A stretch of DNA of 64,000 nucleotides, taken from assembly GCA_030063045.1 (NCBI GenBank), contig JAQSEB010000110.1, positions 248,001 through 312,000 of the forward strand. Direction: 5' to 3'. Below, one piece after another: positions 1-11,308 of the stretch. A program made the position numbers and the translations under genes. The notes under the pieces are model-generated. The model saw only the letters and a list, made by a program, of their open reading frames with translations, did no database searches and was not told where the DNA came from. The first letter of the stretch is position 1. Each line of letters starts with the position of its first letter. This DNA is from Pratylenchus scribneri (taxonomy: Eukaryota; Nematoda; Chromadorea; Rhabditida; Pratylenchidae).

Positions 1-721
1 ATAATAATCTGTTGAATGCATTATTGAAAATGTCGAATAGAAAATATAGATGCTATAAATATTAAATGATTATTTGTTTAAAAGTCCGTAGTCTTAAACG
101 ATTTAATAAAAGTCCATCAAGACGCATTGGATGTTGAATAAAATTTCATGGTTTAGATTGGCCTAATAATATTAAAATATTACAACATGTACATGGCCTA
201 AACTATTTTATGCCATTTGTATTCAACAAATAAAAAAAATAATAGTCAATCGATGACTTTCAAGTTTCAACTAGAGATCTATAATATCCATAGGGAAATT
301 GGTTTGTATTATTTGTAGGTCTAGAAGAAATATATGTTACTTATATTGTCGGTTTTTCAAAATAATGCAAAATTGGTATATAAAAGAAATGAAAATTAGT
401 CAGAACTCAGTCAGAGAAAAGTATTTTCTGGGAATGTTTTTCATCTGTAATTCTGATATTTTGGGTTTTTAATCCGGAAATAATTCTGATATTTTGGGTT
501 TTTACAGAGAGAAATTTCGGAATTTATTTATATTTTTTAAAGGAATACTAATTCATAAAAAAATGATTTTAAATTTTAATTTATATACATATGAAACTAT
601 TTTATTATATTACTATAAATGTTAAATCGATATTTTCAATAATCTAACTAATATTTATTCAATCATTCATTAATAAATTAAATATTAATATTACTATTAC
701 TATTAAGATTGTATTTTGGCA
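1..721. other. AT-rich region upstream of the clathrin-like gene
   Basis: No coding region is supported here. There is a TATA-like box (tatataaaag) near 377-386 and a short direct repeat: about 22 bases containing attctgatattttgggtttt occur near 450-471 and again near 482-503. The second copy ends in tttttacag, a good splice acceptor, so a 5' untranslated exon for the gene at 722 is possible but unproven. Confidence 0.4.
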
Positions 722-1471
722 ATGGAGAGTGCCATCACCGCCCTTGCGAAAATTTTAAAATACAATGCATCAGAGATTCCATCGAATGAGAAAGAAAACG
801 AAAAGAAACAATCATTTCGTCGAACACTTGTTCAAAATTTTGCATATGTGCCAATTTTGAATGTCTCCGTGGCCCTTTCGTCAATTTTGATGGACTCATA
901 TCATTCATGGGCTTATCCACCGAAAGAAAAAGAACAATTAATTGCACAATTCATTGGATATTTGCCAATTTGGAATTACAAAAAAGGAATACCCTATGTA
1001 TATGAATATTTCTGCGATTTGATTGAAACAAATAAAATTCAAGACCAAAAAAGAATTTTACAGGTTCTTAATTTTGATTGATATGACAAAAAATTTCATC
1101 AGATAATCATTGATTCATTTTCCCGCGGCACATTTGATACGGCAGATGAATGCCCAGAAATTAAAAATGTATTTGAACGATTGGTTAATATTATATGTGA
1201 ACGTCGCTATATGAAGCCTCCTAATTTGGTGCGCTTTTATTTACATAGCAACAATTTGATGGATGATTTGATTCGTCATTTATATCGCAACAATTTGATT
1301 GGACAAATTGAATTATTTGTCGGTGGAGTCAATCCAAAATATTTACCAATTATTATGGACGCATTGCGTTATGTCGGATACGATGAAGACACAATTAAAC
1401 GATTTACTCAAAATAAAAAAGACAAATTTGTGGAAGATATCAAGCAAGGTCGGCTAGAAAATTTAATTTAA
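722..1471 (+). CDS. Small clathrin-heavy-chain-repeat-like protein (two exons)
   Basis: Two exons, 722-1063 and 1103-1471, joined across a 39-nt GT-AG intron, encode about 236 residues. The second exon contains a stretch strongly reminiscent of clathrin heavy-chain repeats: an LYRNN motif, then an amphipathic helix, then VNPKYLP and a following acidic/Ile helix, as in the distal-leg region. Clathrin heavy chain is normally about 1,680 residues, so this is a drastically reduced relative without the N-terminal propeller or the trimerisation end. I chose ATG 722; the frame is open a little upstream only through TTG. It could be a functional mini-paralogue or the intact-looking remnant of a duplicated clathrin gene. 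Splicing restores a continuous frame, so there is no sign of decay. The clathrin relationship is recognised by eye, not by a search. Confidence 0.65.
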
Positions 1472-2280
1472 AAAAAAATAATTTTTTGATCAGAAGAATC
1501 TACAAGTCAAGTGAGTTGAAAATCAATGAGGAATTTGAATGGTCGATTTTATGAAAATTTAATTCAGGTGCCTAAAAATTGATGCCTTTTGAATTCGACA
1601 ATTTTAGAAAATAAACAAAACAAATTTTTATAATCAATTATTTATATATTTTTTAATTTTGAAAAGAATTTTTATTGCTTTTATTCATCCAATTATAAAT
1701 ATTTAGAAATAATAAAAATTAATATTTGAATAAATTTTATATAAATGCAATAATATAGGCCCCACATTGCCCGTCATTGCCTATTTTGGTCTTTGGTGCG
1801 CCCTTCTAACGTCAATCACATTCATCAATCCATTTTCATTCATTTCCAACTGATTCCCAAATCCAAACAAAGACTCTCTAACAAATAAACGGCTTTTCCA
1901 TTTCCATCTTTTAATAAATTTATTTGAATTTTCAAAGTAAAAAAATGTTACTGCTGATAGCATTTTTGCGATAATTTCCTTCCTCTTGAAACATCCAATC
2001 ACGGATTGCAAATTTTAATATGGAAAATTGTATTTATTTTTTCCGTATAAAAATATATTTTCGATTAAATTTTAAAGATGCAAAATTTATAATACTGATT
2101 AGTGATTATTTTCACATAAAAGGAAATGGGCAAAATAAAATTTACAATTTAATTTAGAGTGCAAAATTCTCTTTTTCATTTCAGTCCTTGAGTTCTCATC
2201 AGTATTAAAATGGCAATTTTGTTAATTTTTAAGAAAAAAATATTTTAAACAAGTTTTAAATAAATTTGAAAAAAGTTGGG
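1472..2280. other. AT-rich intergenic stretch
   Basis: No gene is supported. The only long open frame (minus strand, about 1781-2011) has no recognisable content and no splice partner. Confidence 0.4.
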
Positions 2281-2390
2281 CCAGCGTAGCAATAAGCCAG
2301 TATCGAATTCAGCTAGTTGGATGAGGAAGAGAATCGAACCAGACTCTCTTTATTTTATTTCAATCTCTCAACCAACTGTGCTACGCCAGC
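2281..2390 (-). repeat. tRNA-like / SINE-like Pol III box region
   Basis: On the minus strand the sequence begins gctggcgtagcacagttggt, which contains a near-perfect A box (about 2374-2386), and has a B box ggttcgattc at 2331-2340. The spacing is tRNA-like, but the D, anticodon and T stems do not pair as in a working tRNA. The ends carry a short inverted repeat (ctacgccagc at 2381-2390 against ccagcgtagc at 2281-2290). The best reading is a tRNA-derived SINE or degenerate tRNA, not a functional tRNA. Confidence 0.35.
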
Positions 2391-3110
2391 ACAACAGTGG
2401 GCGCTATAAAATGGAGTAAGAGGCACACATTCTTTTACTCTCTCCTCGAAAAAGAAGGAAGGAACAAGTCAAAAATATAGAACCTATTTTATTGTTCTTT
2501 TTATTTTTTAAATAAAAATTTGTGTTTAAAAATCAAAAATTCCAACAATTATGGTCATAATGAGCCAATTTTTAAAGTTTAGACTATTTGATGGAAAAGC
2601 ATATTATTAGAATGTTTTTGAGCATTTATTTTTGACCTATTTTAAGTTTTAACTATTCTTAACAATTTATTTAAGTAAAATTTCAAAAAATCGCCTGGAT
2701 CAATCTGTACAAAAAATCATTAAAAAATAAAATTGAAATCCGGATAAAAATTTCCAAAGCTATCCTCGATATTTTTCGTTACCCCCAAATGATGGATTTC
2801 AAGTTCCGGTTTGAAAACTGAGTTCTTGTTAAATTCTAGTTCCAGGGAGGGGGGGGGGGGCAACCCTACTTTTTACTTTGTTATTTCTATTTTCGTTTTC
2901 CAAAAATAATTATAATAAAATTTAAAGTCAAAGTACAATTTATTCAGGAGAAAAGAAAGTGGCATAACATATTTAAATACCAATAGGTTAAATTTGAACA
3001 TCAATTAGATACGGGGAAATTTCATCACGATTGAGAGAATAATTTAAATATTTGGCTCGAAAATAAATAATCAAATCACAATTCACAATTCACAATTATT
3101 ATTCCTCTTT
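2391..3110. other. AT-rich intergenic stretch with a poly-G run
   Basis: No gene is supported. A run of about 12-13 G residues lies near 2847-2861, striking in so AT-rich a background. Confidence 0.4.
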
Positions 3111-4439
3111 TTATTCCGCATTCTTCTCGCAAACAGCCTTCAAAGAACAATTGGCCAATTTGCAGCCATGCCCCACGGGGGTGTTGCGAAGTTCGAAGGC
3201 AACGCACATCACGGACAAATATCGCATCCCGGCCGGATAATTCTTGAATTGATGTTCCACGCGATTCCAGCCTTCCTCAGCTAAAATTGCAATTAAAATT
3301 GATTATTTTAGAATTTTTTTTATTGATTTTAAATGGATTTTTTAAAAATTATTTACTCATAAAATTATTGGAATTTATTCAATAAAGGTGGCCATAAAAT
3401 GTGTTGAGGCTTAAGAATAGGTTTCAATTTAAATTAATGCTAGGCTATAGTCCAGTGGCGTAGCCAGGGGGTGCTAAGAGTGCTGGAACACCCCCCGATG
3501 TAGATTTGGGGGGTGCGGAGCACCCCCCTGAAATCGGGAAATGGGTTCAATTTTTTCCATTCGGGGCCATTTTTGGTCCAAATTTTTCGCTGCGAGGCCA
3601 AAAAAAAAGACAAAATAAGGACTGCGAAAAAAAATTTACACTCGAGCACCCCCCTAAATTTTTTCTGGCTACGGCACTGCTATAGTCATGATAAGAATTT
3701 TAAAAAAGCCCGATTGAGCCAAGTTTTATGGCTTTAAAAATGTTGACTTTTTTACTTAAAATTCATTTATTTTTTTCGGTAATAAATTAAAAATACATTC
3801 ACCTTCAAGGAATAAAAAAAGAAGTAAGTTAGATTTTGGCACATTTTATATCCCCAAAAAGGGTAATATTTTCTATACGAAAAATAATCATTTTATGGGT
3901 AATTTAATTAGTATTTTTTAAAAAATTATTTATCTTTTTTTTTAATTTAGAATAAATCTTGCCAAATTAATTTTGATCCAAATTTAAAGATTTTTTATTC
4001 TTGAAATTTTGTATGAATTTTTTTAAATGTTTATTTTTTAAATTAAAAGGGAAAAATTTCAAAAATTAATTTTTTCTACCAAATTTGTAAAAATCTTTTA
4101 TTATTTTATTTAAATTTGAATTTTTTTTTATTAAATTTTTCTTATAAAAAATTCAAAGGAAAAAAAAATTCCGAAATTTTTCTACAAAATTAAAAAAATC
4201 TTTTATTAATTAATTTTTGAATTTTTTAAAATTTCTTTTAATAAAAAATCTGCACCTTGCCATTGATTGAAGTGCAGGGTGTTTGTGGCACTAGCCCATT
4301 GGCCATTGGGATCCACGTGGAATTCGCGATGTTCACTTTTATTCTCTGCACCTTCCTCGGGCGGACGTTGACGGAAATGGTCGTCTTCTTCGGCCACTTG
4401 CAGGGCACAATTCATCAAATAATTCGCGGAGCACGTCAT
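3111..4439 (-). CDS. F-box-associated (FBA)-like domain protein, two exons
   Basis: Minus-strand exons 4439-4256 and 3280-3111 join in frame across a 975-nt GT-AG intron to give about 117 residues. The second exon has the shape of the end of an animal FBA (galactose-binding-like) domain: a Trp, then VEHQF, NYP-G-RYL, and a Gly-rich G-x-K segment. FBA domains bind glycoproteins or other substrates in SCF ubiquitin ligases. No F-box is visible upstream, so this may be a truncated copy or the last exons of a longer gene. The intron is unusually long for this window and contains a 227-bp MITE. The domain assignment is by pattern only. Confidence 0.45.
3453..3679. mobile_element. Non-autonomous hAT-type MITE, 227 bp
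   Basis: Terminal inverted repeats cagtggcgtagccag (3453-3467) and ctggctacggcactg (3665-3679) match at 14 of 15 positions. An 8-bp target duplication ctatagtc flanks it exactly (3445-3452 and 3680-3687), as expected of hAT transposases. The interior is GC-richer than its surroundings, with runs of C and G, and has no coding capacity. It lies in the intron of the FBA-like gene. Confidence 0.85.
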
Positions 4440-5419
4440 TAATTTGAAATCAAATTAGAAGAGTCGACCCTAACCCGTGTTGGGGGGAAGGCATCAAATG
4501 AAACCATTGGAAAATGAAAAAGCAAAATATGGAAAACGGCCGGGCATCTATTCTAAACAATCGTTTACAATTTCCCAAAATCCATTCCCGCCGGTAGAGG
4601 CACAAAATCAATCTGGAAGCCCAAATTAAGTGCTGCTTAAGCAAGCAAAGTTCAATTCACATTTAAGTAGAGATCCAATGGACGAATTACGTGCCATACA
4701 GTGAGAAAGTCCCGAATCTTGGAGTCCCAAGCATTATTATTATTTTATTATTGTAATATTCCACATGTTAAATTATGAATAAATGTTAAATCAAAAAAGA
4801 AAAAAATATAATAAAAAGAAAATCATATAAAATCATGTGTCGCATTGCGAACAAAAGCTATAATCATTCCTGGTTTCCGAACCAAATCATGAGTCGCATC
4901 GCGCACAAAAGCTATAATCATTCGGTTTTCGGACCACCAATCACATCAAGCGATGAAATCAAAATGTTTTGAAAGCCTCCAATAGAAGATGAGGGAGGGG
5001 ATGACCCTTGGGTCAACCCCGAAAAATTGCTTAAAAACCCGAAAAGCTCGGGGACCGAGCCCGTGTTGGGGGGAAGGTGTAAAGATGTAGTGAGTTGAAG
5101 ATGTTTTGCCTTCAGCAAAACATCCAAAATCCATTAAAACGTTGGAAGTTCATGTCTTCCCTCAGGCATAGAAAACCCGAAAGCTCGGGGCAGAGTAGAA
5201 CAAGCAAGAAGGAAAGAAGAAGTCGGTCGACCACAACCAAAGCCAAGTGAAGTGAAGAGGCAAGCAGCCATAGCTGATAAAGACAGAATGGATAAAGGAA
5301 GGAGAGAGCAAGCAAAAATGGAGAGACAAGCGTCTAACCACAAGAGGCGAAGCCGCCGAAGAGAGAAGTGACGCCAATTCGCCATCGATTGAGTGACAGC
5401 CCAAGCCAGAGAGGAGGCC
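4440..5419. repeat. Patchwork of short repeats upstream of the 5585 ORF
   Basis: No gene is supported, but the stretch is repeat-rich. The block cccgtgttggggggaagg occurs near 4468 and near 5060. The sequence gtcgca..gc.aacaaaagctataatcatt is tandemly duplicated (about 4837-4870 and 4892-4922). A CCCGA..TCGGG hairpin occurs near 5036-5051 and again near 5174-5188. A perfect 10-bp hairpin (gatgttttgc / gcaaaacatc, loop cttca) spans 5100-5124. This may be the upstream (LTR-like) part of a retroelement driving the 5585 ORF, but no paired LTR is in the window. Confidence 0.4.
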
Positions 5420-5427
5420 CTATAAAA
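5420..5427 (+). promoter_or_regulatory. TATA box of the 5585 ORF
   Basis: The sequence ctataaaagg lies about 160 bases before ATG 5585, in an otherwise GC-balanced leader. It is a good core TATA element. The transcription start would fall near 5450. Confidence 0.5.
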
Positions 5428-5584
5428 GGCGAAGGGAAGAACGCATTCCTTGGTCATTCACAGAGCAAGACTCACCGATTGATCCACCCAAGCGAGTAAA
5501 GTGAATTAAAGCTAACAAGGCTCTCTCAAGCGAATAAAGCAATTCTATCGAATAAAGTGACATTAAAGCATATTTGAAGCTAAA

Positions 5585-6574
5585 ATGCAAACGTTCCTTG
5601 GTGATGTGGACGCAAACCAAGTGGTGGAGGACAAAAAGCTTTTGAAAAGCATTTCGAAGTATTTGTTTGAGAAGGTGGCGGACATAACCGAAGGGGTAAA
5701 AACCCGTACCGGCCCCCCACGTCTTGGCAGTAGTTTTGAGGTGAAAAGTAATGGAAATTCCTTTTATCATGAGGTGTCCGGCATGACCGGCCTGGATGCA
5801 TTTTGCCAGAGTGGCTTTAACGATCTTGATCGAAAGAACAAAGTGATGAATGATTTGAATGAGTTGAAAAGAAATAATGAAATAAAGAAGATCGGTTATG
5901 ATCGAACCATGGCCAAGACGAGACTCGTAAGTCAAGGACAATCGAGCAGTGTCCAAGGGCGCATGAATGAATTTGTGTTGGAAACATTCAAGAAGCGGTT
6001 GGATGAAACACGCGAATGCCGTGTGAGGGTGGGGAACCTCTTCTGGGGTTCACCCCGATCTCAGCAGTGGAAGATGATTAGACAACAAATTGATGAAGAC
6101 CCGATTGGTCATCGGATGGAGTGTGAATTGATTATGGCGGAGATAGCCTCAGTTAGATTGAAGAAGCTTCAGCCCAAAGCGGGACAGACGGGCCTGATGA
6201 GCCTGACCTTGGGAAATGAGCTCAAAGCACGCAGAAACTGTGCATATTCGATCCATGAAGCTGACCCAGGAGGGGTGGATAATCAGCGGTATGGGACGCT
6301 GACTATCAAAGCTGATAAAGAAGAAGAAGGGCGAATGATGATGATCAGATCGAGACCGGAAGATGAAGGGGAGGAGACTGAGTTGGAAGAGCCAGATCGA
6401 ACCCAGAACTGTCAGATAGAAATTCCAAGCGGATTAATCAGTGAAATGGTGATCAACCAGTTGAGAAGTGGAGTGAATAAATCGCCCAGAAATGGATCGG
6501 ATCGGTGCCGGGGTTCAGTTATAGACGGTGTCCCCAGTCAAGAGAATATGACTAAAACACGCGTTTTTACTTAA
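5585..6574 (+). CDS. Unrecognised 329-residue, retroelement-like ORF ending at the satellite junction
   Basis: A single uninterrupted frame from ATG 5585 encodes 329 residues rich in charged amino acids, with an acidic central-to-late segment (EEEGRMMM ... EDEGEETELEEPD). I do not recognise a domain. There is no CCHC zinc knuckle, protease or polymerase motif. Base composition is much less AT-rich than the neighbourhood, and a TATA box and repeats precede it, so a gag-like or other mobile-element protein is a reasonable guess. The stop codon at 6572-6574 falls exactly where satellite monomers begin, so the true C-terminus was probably lost when satellite replaced it. Confidence 0.45.
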   Translation: MQTFLGDVDANQVVEDKKLLKSISKYLFEKVADITEGVKTRTGPPRLGSSFEVKSNGNSFYHEVSGMTGLDAFCQSGFNDLDRKNKVMNDLNELKRNNEIKKIGYDRTMAKTRLVSQGQSSSVQGRMNEFVLETFKKRLDETRECRVRVGNLFWGSPRSQQWKMIRQQIDEDPIGHRMECELIMAEIASVRLKKLQPKAGQTGLMSLTLGNELKARRNCAYSIHEADPGGVDNQRYGTLTIKADKEEEGRMMMIRSRPEDEGEETELEEPDRTQNCQIEIPSGLISEMVINQLRSGVNKSPRNGSDRCRGSVIDGVPSQENMTKTRVFT

Positions 6575-9500
6575 TTTTTCCAAATTTAAGGTTATTAAAA
6601 TTTTTTAATTATTTCAGATAATATTTTTTGATTTTTTAAGAAAATATCTAGGACAAATAATTCTTAATACATATTATAATATATCTTCATTATAATAGGC
6701 TAAATCTATTTTAAAGATTTTAAGAAAATCTAATTTTAGTAAATATTTTTAATAAAATATTTTCAAAATATTAAAAGCATTTATCCAAGATTTATTCTTT
6801 AAAATTATTCCACTAATCTTTCTATTGTATATTTGCCAACCTTAAAATACTATAGTAGGATATATGTTTATATCAAAATTTTGCGTAAAAGCATTTTATC
6901 AATTATTTTCTATGATATTTTTCAAATAATTTTTCCAATTTTTTGGTTATAAAAATTTTTTTTAATTATTTCAGAGAATATTTTTTAATTTTTTAAAGAA
7001 AATATCTAGGACAAATAATTCTTAATACATAGTTCTAAATATCCTCTTTATAATAGGCTAAATCTATTTTAAAGATTTTAAGAAAATCTAATTTTAGTAA
7101 ATATTTTTAATAAAATATTTTCAAAATATTAAAAGCATTTTTCCAAGATTTATTCTTTAAAATTATTCCACTAATCTTTCTATTGTATATTTGCCAACCT
7201 TAAAATACTATAGTAGGATATATGTTTATATCAAAATTTTGCGTAAAAGCATTTTATCAATTATTTTCTATGATATTTTTCAAATAATTTTTCCAATTTT
7301 TAGATTATTAAAATTTTTTAATTATTTCAGAGAATATTTTTGATTTTTTAAAGAAAATATCTAGGACAAATAATTCTTAATTCATAGTACTAAATATTTT
7401 CATTATAATAGGCTAAATCTATTTTTAAGATTTTAAGAAAATTTAATTTTAGTAAATATTTTTAATAAAATATTTTCACAATATTAAAAGCATTTATCCA
7501 AGATTTATTCTTGAAAATTATTCCACTAATCTTTCTATTGTATATTTGCCAACCTTAAAATACTATAGCAGGATATATGTTTATATCAAAGTTTTGCGTA
7601 AAAGCATTTTATCAATTATTTTCTATGATATTTTTCAAATAATTTTTCCAAATTTAAGGTTATTAAAATTTTTTAATTATTTCAGAGAATATTTTTTGAT
7701 TTTTTAAGAAAATATCTAGGACAAATAATTCTTAATACATAGTTCTAAATATCCTCTTTATAATAGACTAAATCTATTTTTAAGATTTTAAGAAAATCTA
7801 ATTTTAGTAAATATTTTTAATAAAATATTTTCAAAATATTTAAAGCATTTTTCCAAGATTTATTCTTTAAAATTATTCCACTAATCTTTCTATTGTATAT
7901 TTGTCAACCTTAAAATACTATAGCAGGATATATGTTTATATCAAAATTTTGTGTAAAAGCATTTTATCAATTATTTTCTATGATATTTTTCAAATAATTT
8001 TTCCAATTTTTTGGTTATAAAAATTTTTTAATTATTTCAACGAATATTTTTTAATTTTTTAAAGAAAATATCAAGGACAAATAATTCTTAATACATAGTT
8101 CTAAATATCCTCTTTATAATAGGCTAAATCTATTTTTAAGATTTTAAGAAAATTTAATTTTAGTAAATATTTTTAATAAAATATTTTCACAATATTAAAA
8201 GCATTTACCCAAGATTTATTCTTGAAAATTATTCCATTAATCTTTCTATTGTATATTTGCCAACCTTAAAATACTATAGCAGGATATATGTTTATATCAA
8301 AATTTTGTGTAAAAGCATTTTATCAATTATTTTCTATGATATTTTTCAAATAATTTTTCCAATTTTTTGGTTATAAAAATTTTTTAATTATTTCAACGAA
8401 TATTTTTTAATTTTTTAAAGAAAATATCAAGGACAAATAATTCTTAATACATAGTTCTAAATATCCTCTTTATAATAGGCTAAATCTATTTTTAAGATTT
8501 TAAGAAAATCTAATTTAAGTAAATATTTTTAATAAAATATTTTCACAATATTAAAAGCATTTACCCAAGATTTATTCTTTAAAATTATTCCACTAATCTT
8601 TCTATTGTATATTTGTCAACCTTAAAATACTATAGCAGGATATATGTTTATATCAAAATTTTGTGTAAAAGCATTTTATCAATTATTTTCTATGATATTT
8701 TTCAAATAATTTTTCCAATTTTTTGGTTATAAAAATTTTTTAATTATTTCAACGAATATTTTTTAATTTTTTAAAGAAAATATCAAGGACAAATAATTCT
8801 TAATACATAGTTCTAAATATCCTCTTTATAATAGGCTAAATCTATTTTTAAGATTTTGAGAAAATCTAATTTTAGTAAATATTTTTAACAAAATATTTTC
8901 ACAATATTAAAAGCATTTACCCAAGATTTATTCTTTAAAATTATTCCACTAATCTTTCTATTGTATATTTGTCAACCTTAAAATACTATAGCAGGATATA
9001 TGTTTATATCAAGATTTTGCGTAAAAGCATTTTATCAATTATTTTCTATGATATTTTTCAAATAATTTTTTCAATTTTTAGGTTATTAAAATTTTTTTAA
9101 TTATTTCAAAGAATATTTTTTGTTTTTTTAAAAAAATTTCTAGGACAAATAATTCTTAATTTATAGTTCTAAATATCCTCATTATAATAGGCTAAATCTA
9201 TTTTTAAGATTTTAAGAAAATCTAATTTTAGTAAATATTTTTAACAAAATATTTTCACAATATTAAAAGCATTTATCCAAGATTTATTCTTGAAAATTAT
9301 TCCACTAATCTTTCTATTGTATATTTGCCAACCTTAAAATACTATAGCAGGATATATGTTTATATCAAGATTTTGCGTAAAAGCATTTTATCAATTATTT
9401 TCTATGATATTTTTCAAATAATTTTTCCAATTTTTAGGTTATTAAAATTTTTTATTTATTTCAGAGAATATTTTTGATTTTTAAAAGAAAATTTCTAGGA

Positions 9501-11308
9501 CAAATAATTCTTAATTCATAGTTCTAAATATCCTCATTATAATAGGCTAAATCTATTTTTAAGATTTTAAGAAAATCTAATTTTAGTAAATATTTTTAAC
9601 AAAATATTTTCACAATATTAAAAGCATTTACCCAAGATTTATTCTTGAAAATTATTCCACAACTCTTTCTATTGTATATTTGCCAACCTTAAAATACTAT
9701 AGCAGGATATATGTTTATATCAAGATTTTGCGTAAAAGCATTTTATCAATTATTTTCTATGATATTTTTCAAATAATTTTTCCATTTTTTAGGTTATTAA
9801 AATTTTTTTAATTATTTCAGAGAATATTTTTTGTTTTTTTAAAAAAATTTCTAGGACAAATAATTCTTAATTCATAGTACTAAATATCCTCATTATAAAA
9901 GGCTAAATCTATTTTTAAGATTTTAAGAAAATCTAATTTTAGTAAATATTTTTAACAAAATATTTTCACAATATTAAAAGCATTTATCCAAGAATTATTC
10001 TTGAAAATTATTCCACTAATCTTTCTATTGTATATTTGCCAACCTTAAAATACTATAGCAGGATATATGTTTATATCAAGATTTTGCGTAAAAGCATTTT
10101 ATCAATTATTTTCTATGATATTTTTCAAATAATTTTTCCAATTTTTAGGTTATTAAAATTTTTTTAATTATTTCAGAGAATATTTTTGATTTTTAAAAGA
10201 AAATATCAAGGAAAAATAATTCTTAATTCATAGTTCTAAATATTCTCATTATAATAGGCTAAATCTATTTTTAAAATTTTGAGAAAATCTAATTTTAGTA
10301 AATATTTTTAACAAAATATTTTCACAATATTAAAAGCATTTATCCAAGATTTATTCTTGAAAATTATTCCACTAATCTTTCTATTGTATATTTGCCAACC
10401 TTAAAATACTATAGCAGGATATATGTTTATATCAAGATTTTGCGTAAAAGCATTTTATCAATTATTTTCTATGATATTTTTCAAATAATTTTTCCAATTT
10501 TTAGGTTATTAAAAATTTTTTAATTATTTCAGAGAATATTTTTGATTTTTAAAAGAAAATATCAAGGAAAAATAATTCTTAATTCATAGTTCTAAATATC
10601 CTCATTATAATAGGCTAAATCTATTTTTAAGATTTTAAGAAAATCTAATTTTAGTAAATATTTTTAACAAAATATTTTCACAATATTAAAAGCATTTATC
10701 CAAGAATTATTCTTGAAAATTATTCCACTAATCTTTCTATTGTATATTTGCCAACCTTAAAATACTATAGCAGGATATATGTTTATATCAAGATTTTGCG
10801 TAGAAGCATTTTATCAATTATTTTCTATGATATTTTTCAAATAATTTTTCCAATTTTTAGGTTATTAAAATTTTTTTAATTATTTCAGAGAATATTTTTT
10901 GTTTTTTTAAAAAAATTTCTAGGACAAATAATTCTTAATTCATAGTTCTAAATATTCTCATTATAATAGGCTAAATCTATTTTTAAGATTTTGAGAAAAT
11001 CTAATTTTAGTAAATATTTTTAACAAAATATTTTCACAATATTAAAAGCATTTATCCAAGATTTATTCTTGAAAATTATTCCACTAATCTTTCTATTGTA
11101 TATTTGCCAACCTTAAAATACTATAGCAGGATATATGTTTATATCAAGATTTTGCGTAAAAGCATTTTATCAATTATTTTCTATGATATTTTTCAAATAA
11201 TTTTTCCAATTTTTAGGTTATTAAAATTTTTTATTTATTTCAGAGAATATTTTTGATTTTTAAAAGAAAATTTCTAGGACAAATAATTCTTAATTCATAG
11301 TTCTAAAT
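6573..11308. repeat. Satellite array, about 354-bp monomer, block 1
   Basis: Head-to-tail AT-rich monomers repeat every 354 bases or so (for example the caggatatatgtttatatc box near 7569 and 7923). There are about 13 copies. Monomers at the left edge are the most diverged (gtgtaaaagc, tagtaggata and tcaaggac variants), as expected of an array border. The block is cut by the hAT element at 11309. No function is visible. A monomer of 354 bp is twice 177, compatible with two nucleosomes, but that is only arithmetic. Confidence 0.95.

Noticed and set aside
5134..5956. Minus-strand ORFs of 80-178 codons opposite the 5585 gene and its leader
   Set aside because: They are shadows of the plus-strand ORF and leader repeats, with no family resemblance.
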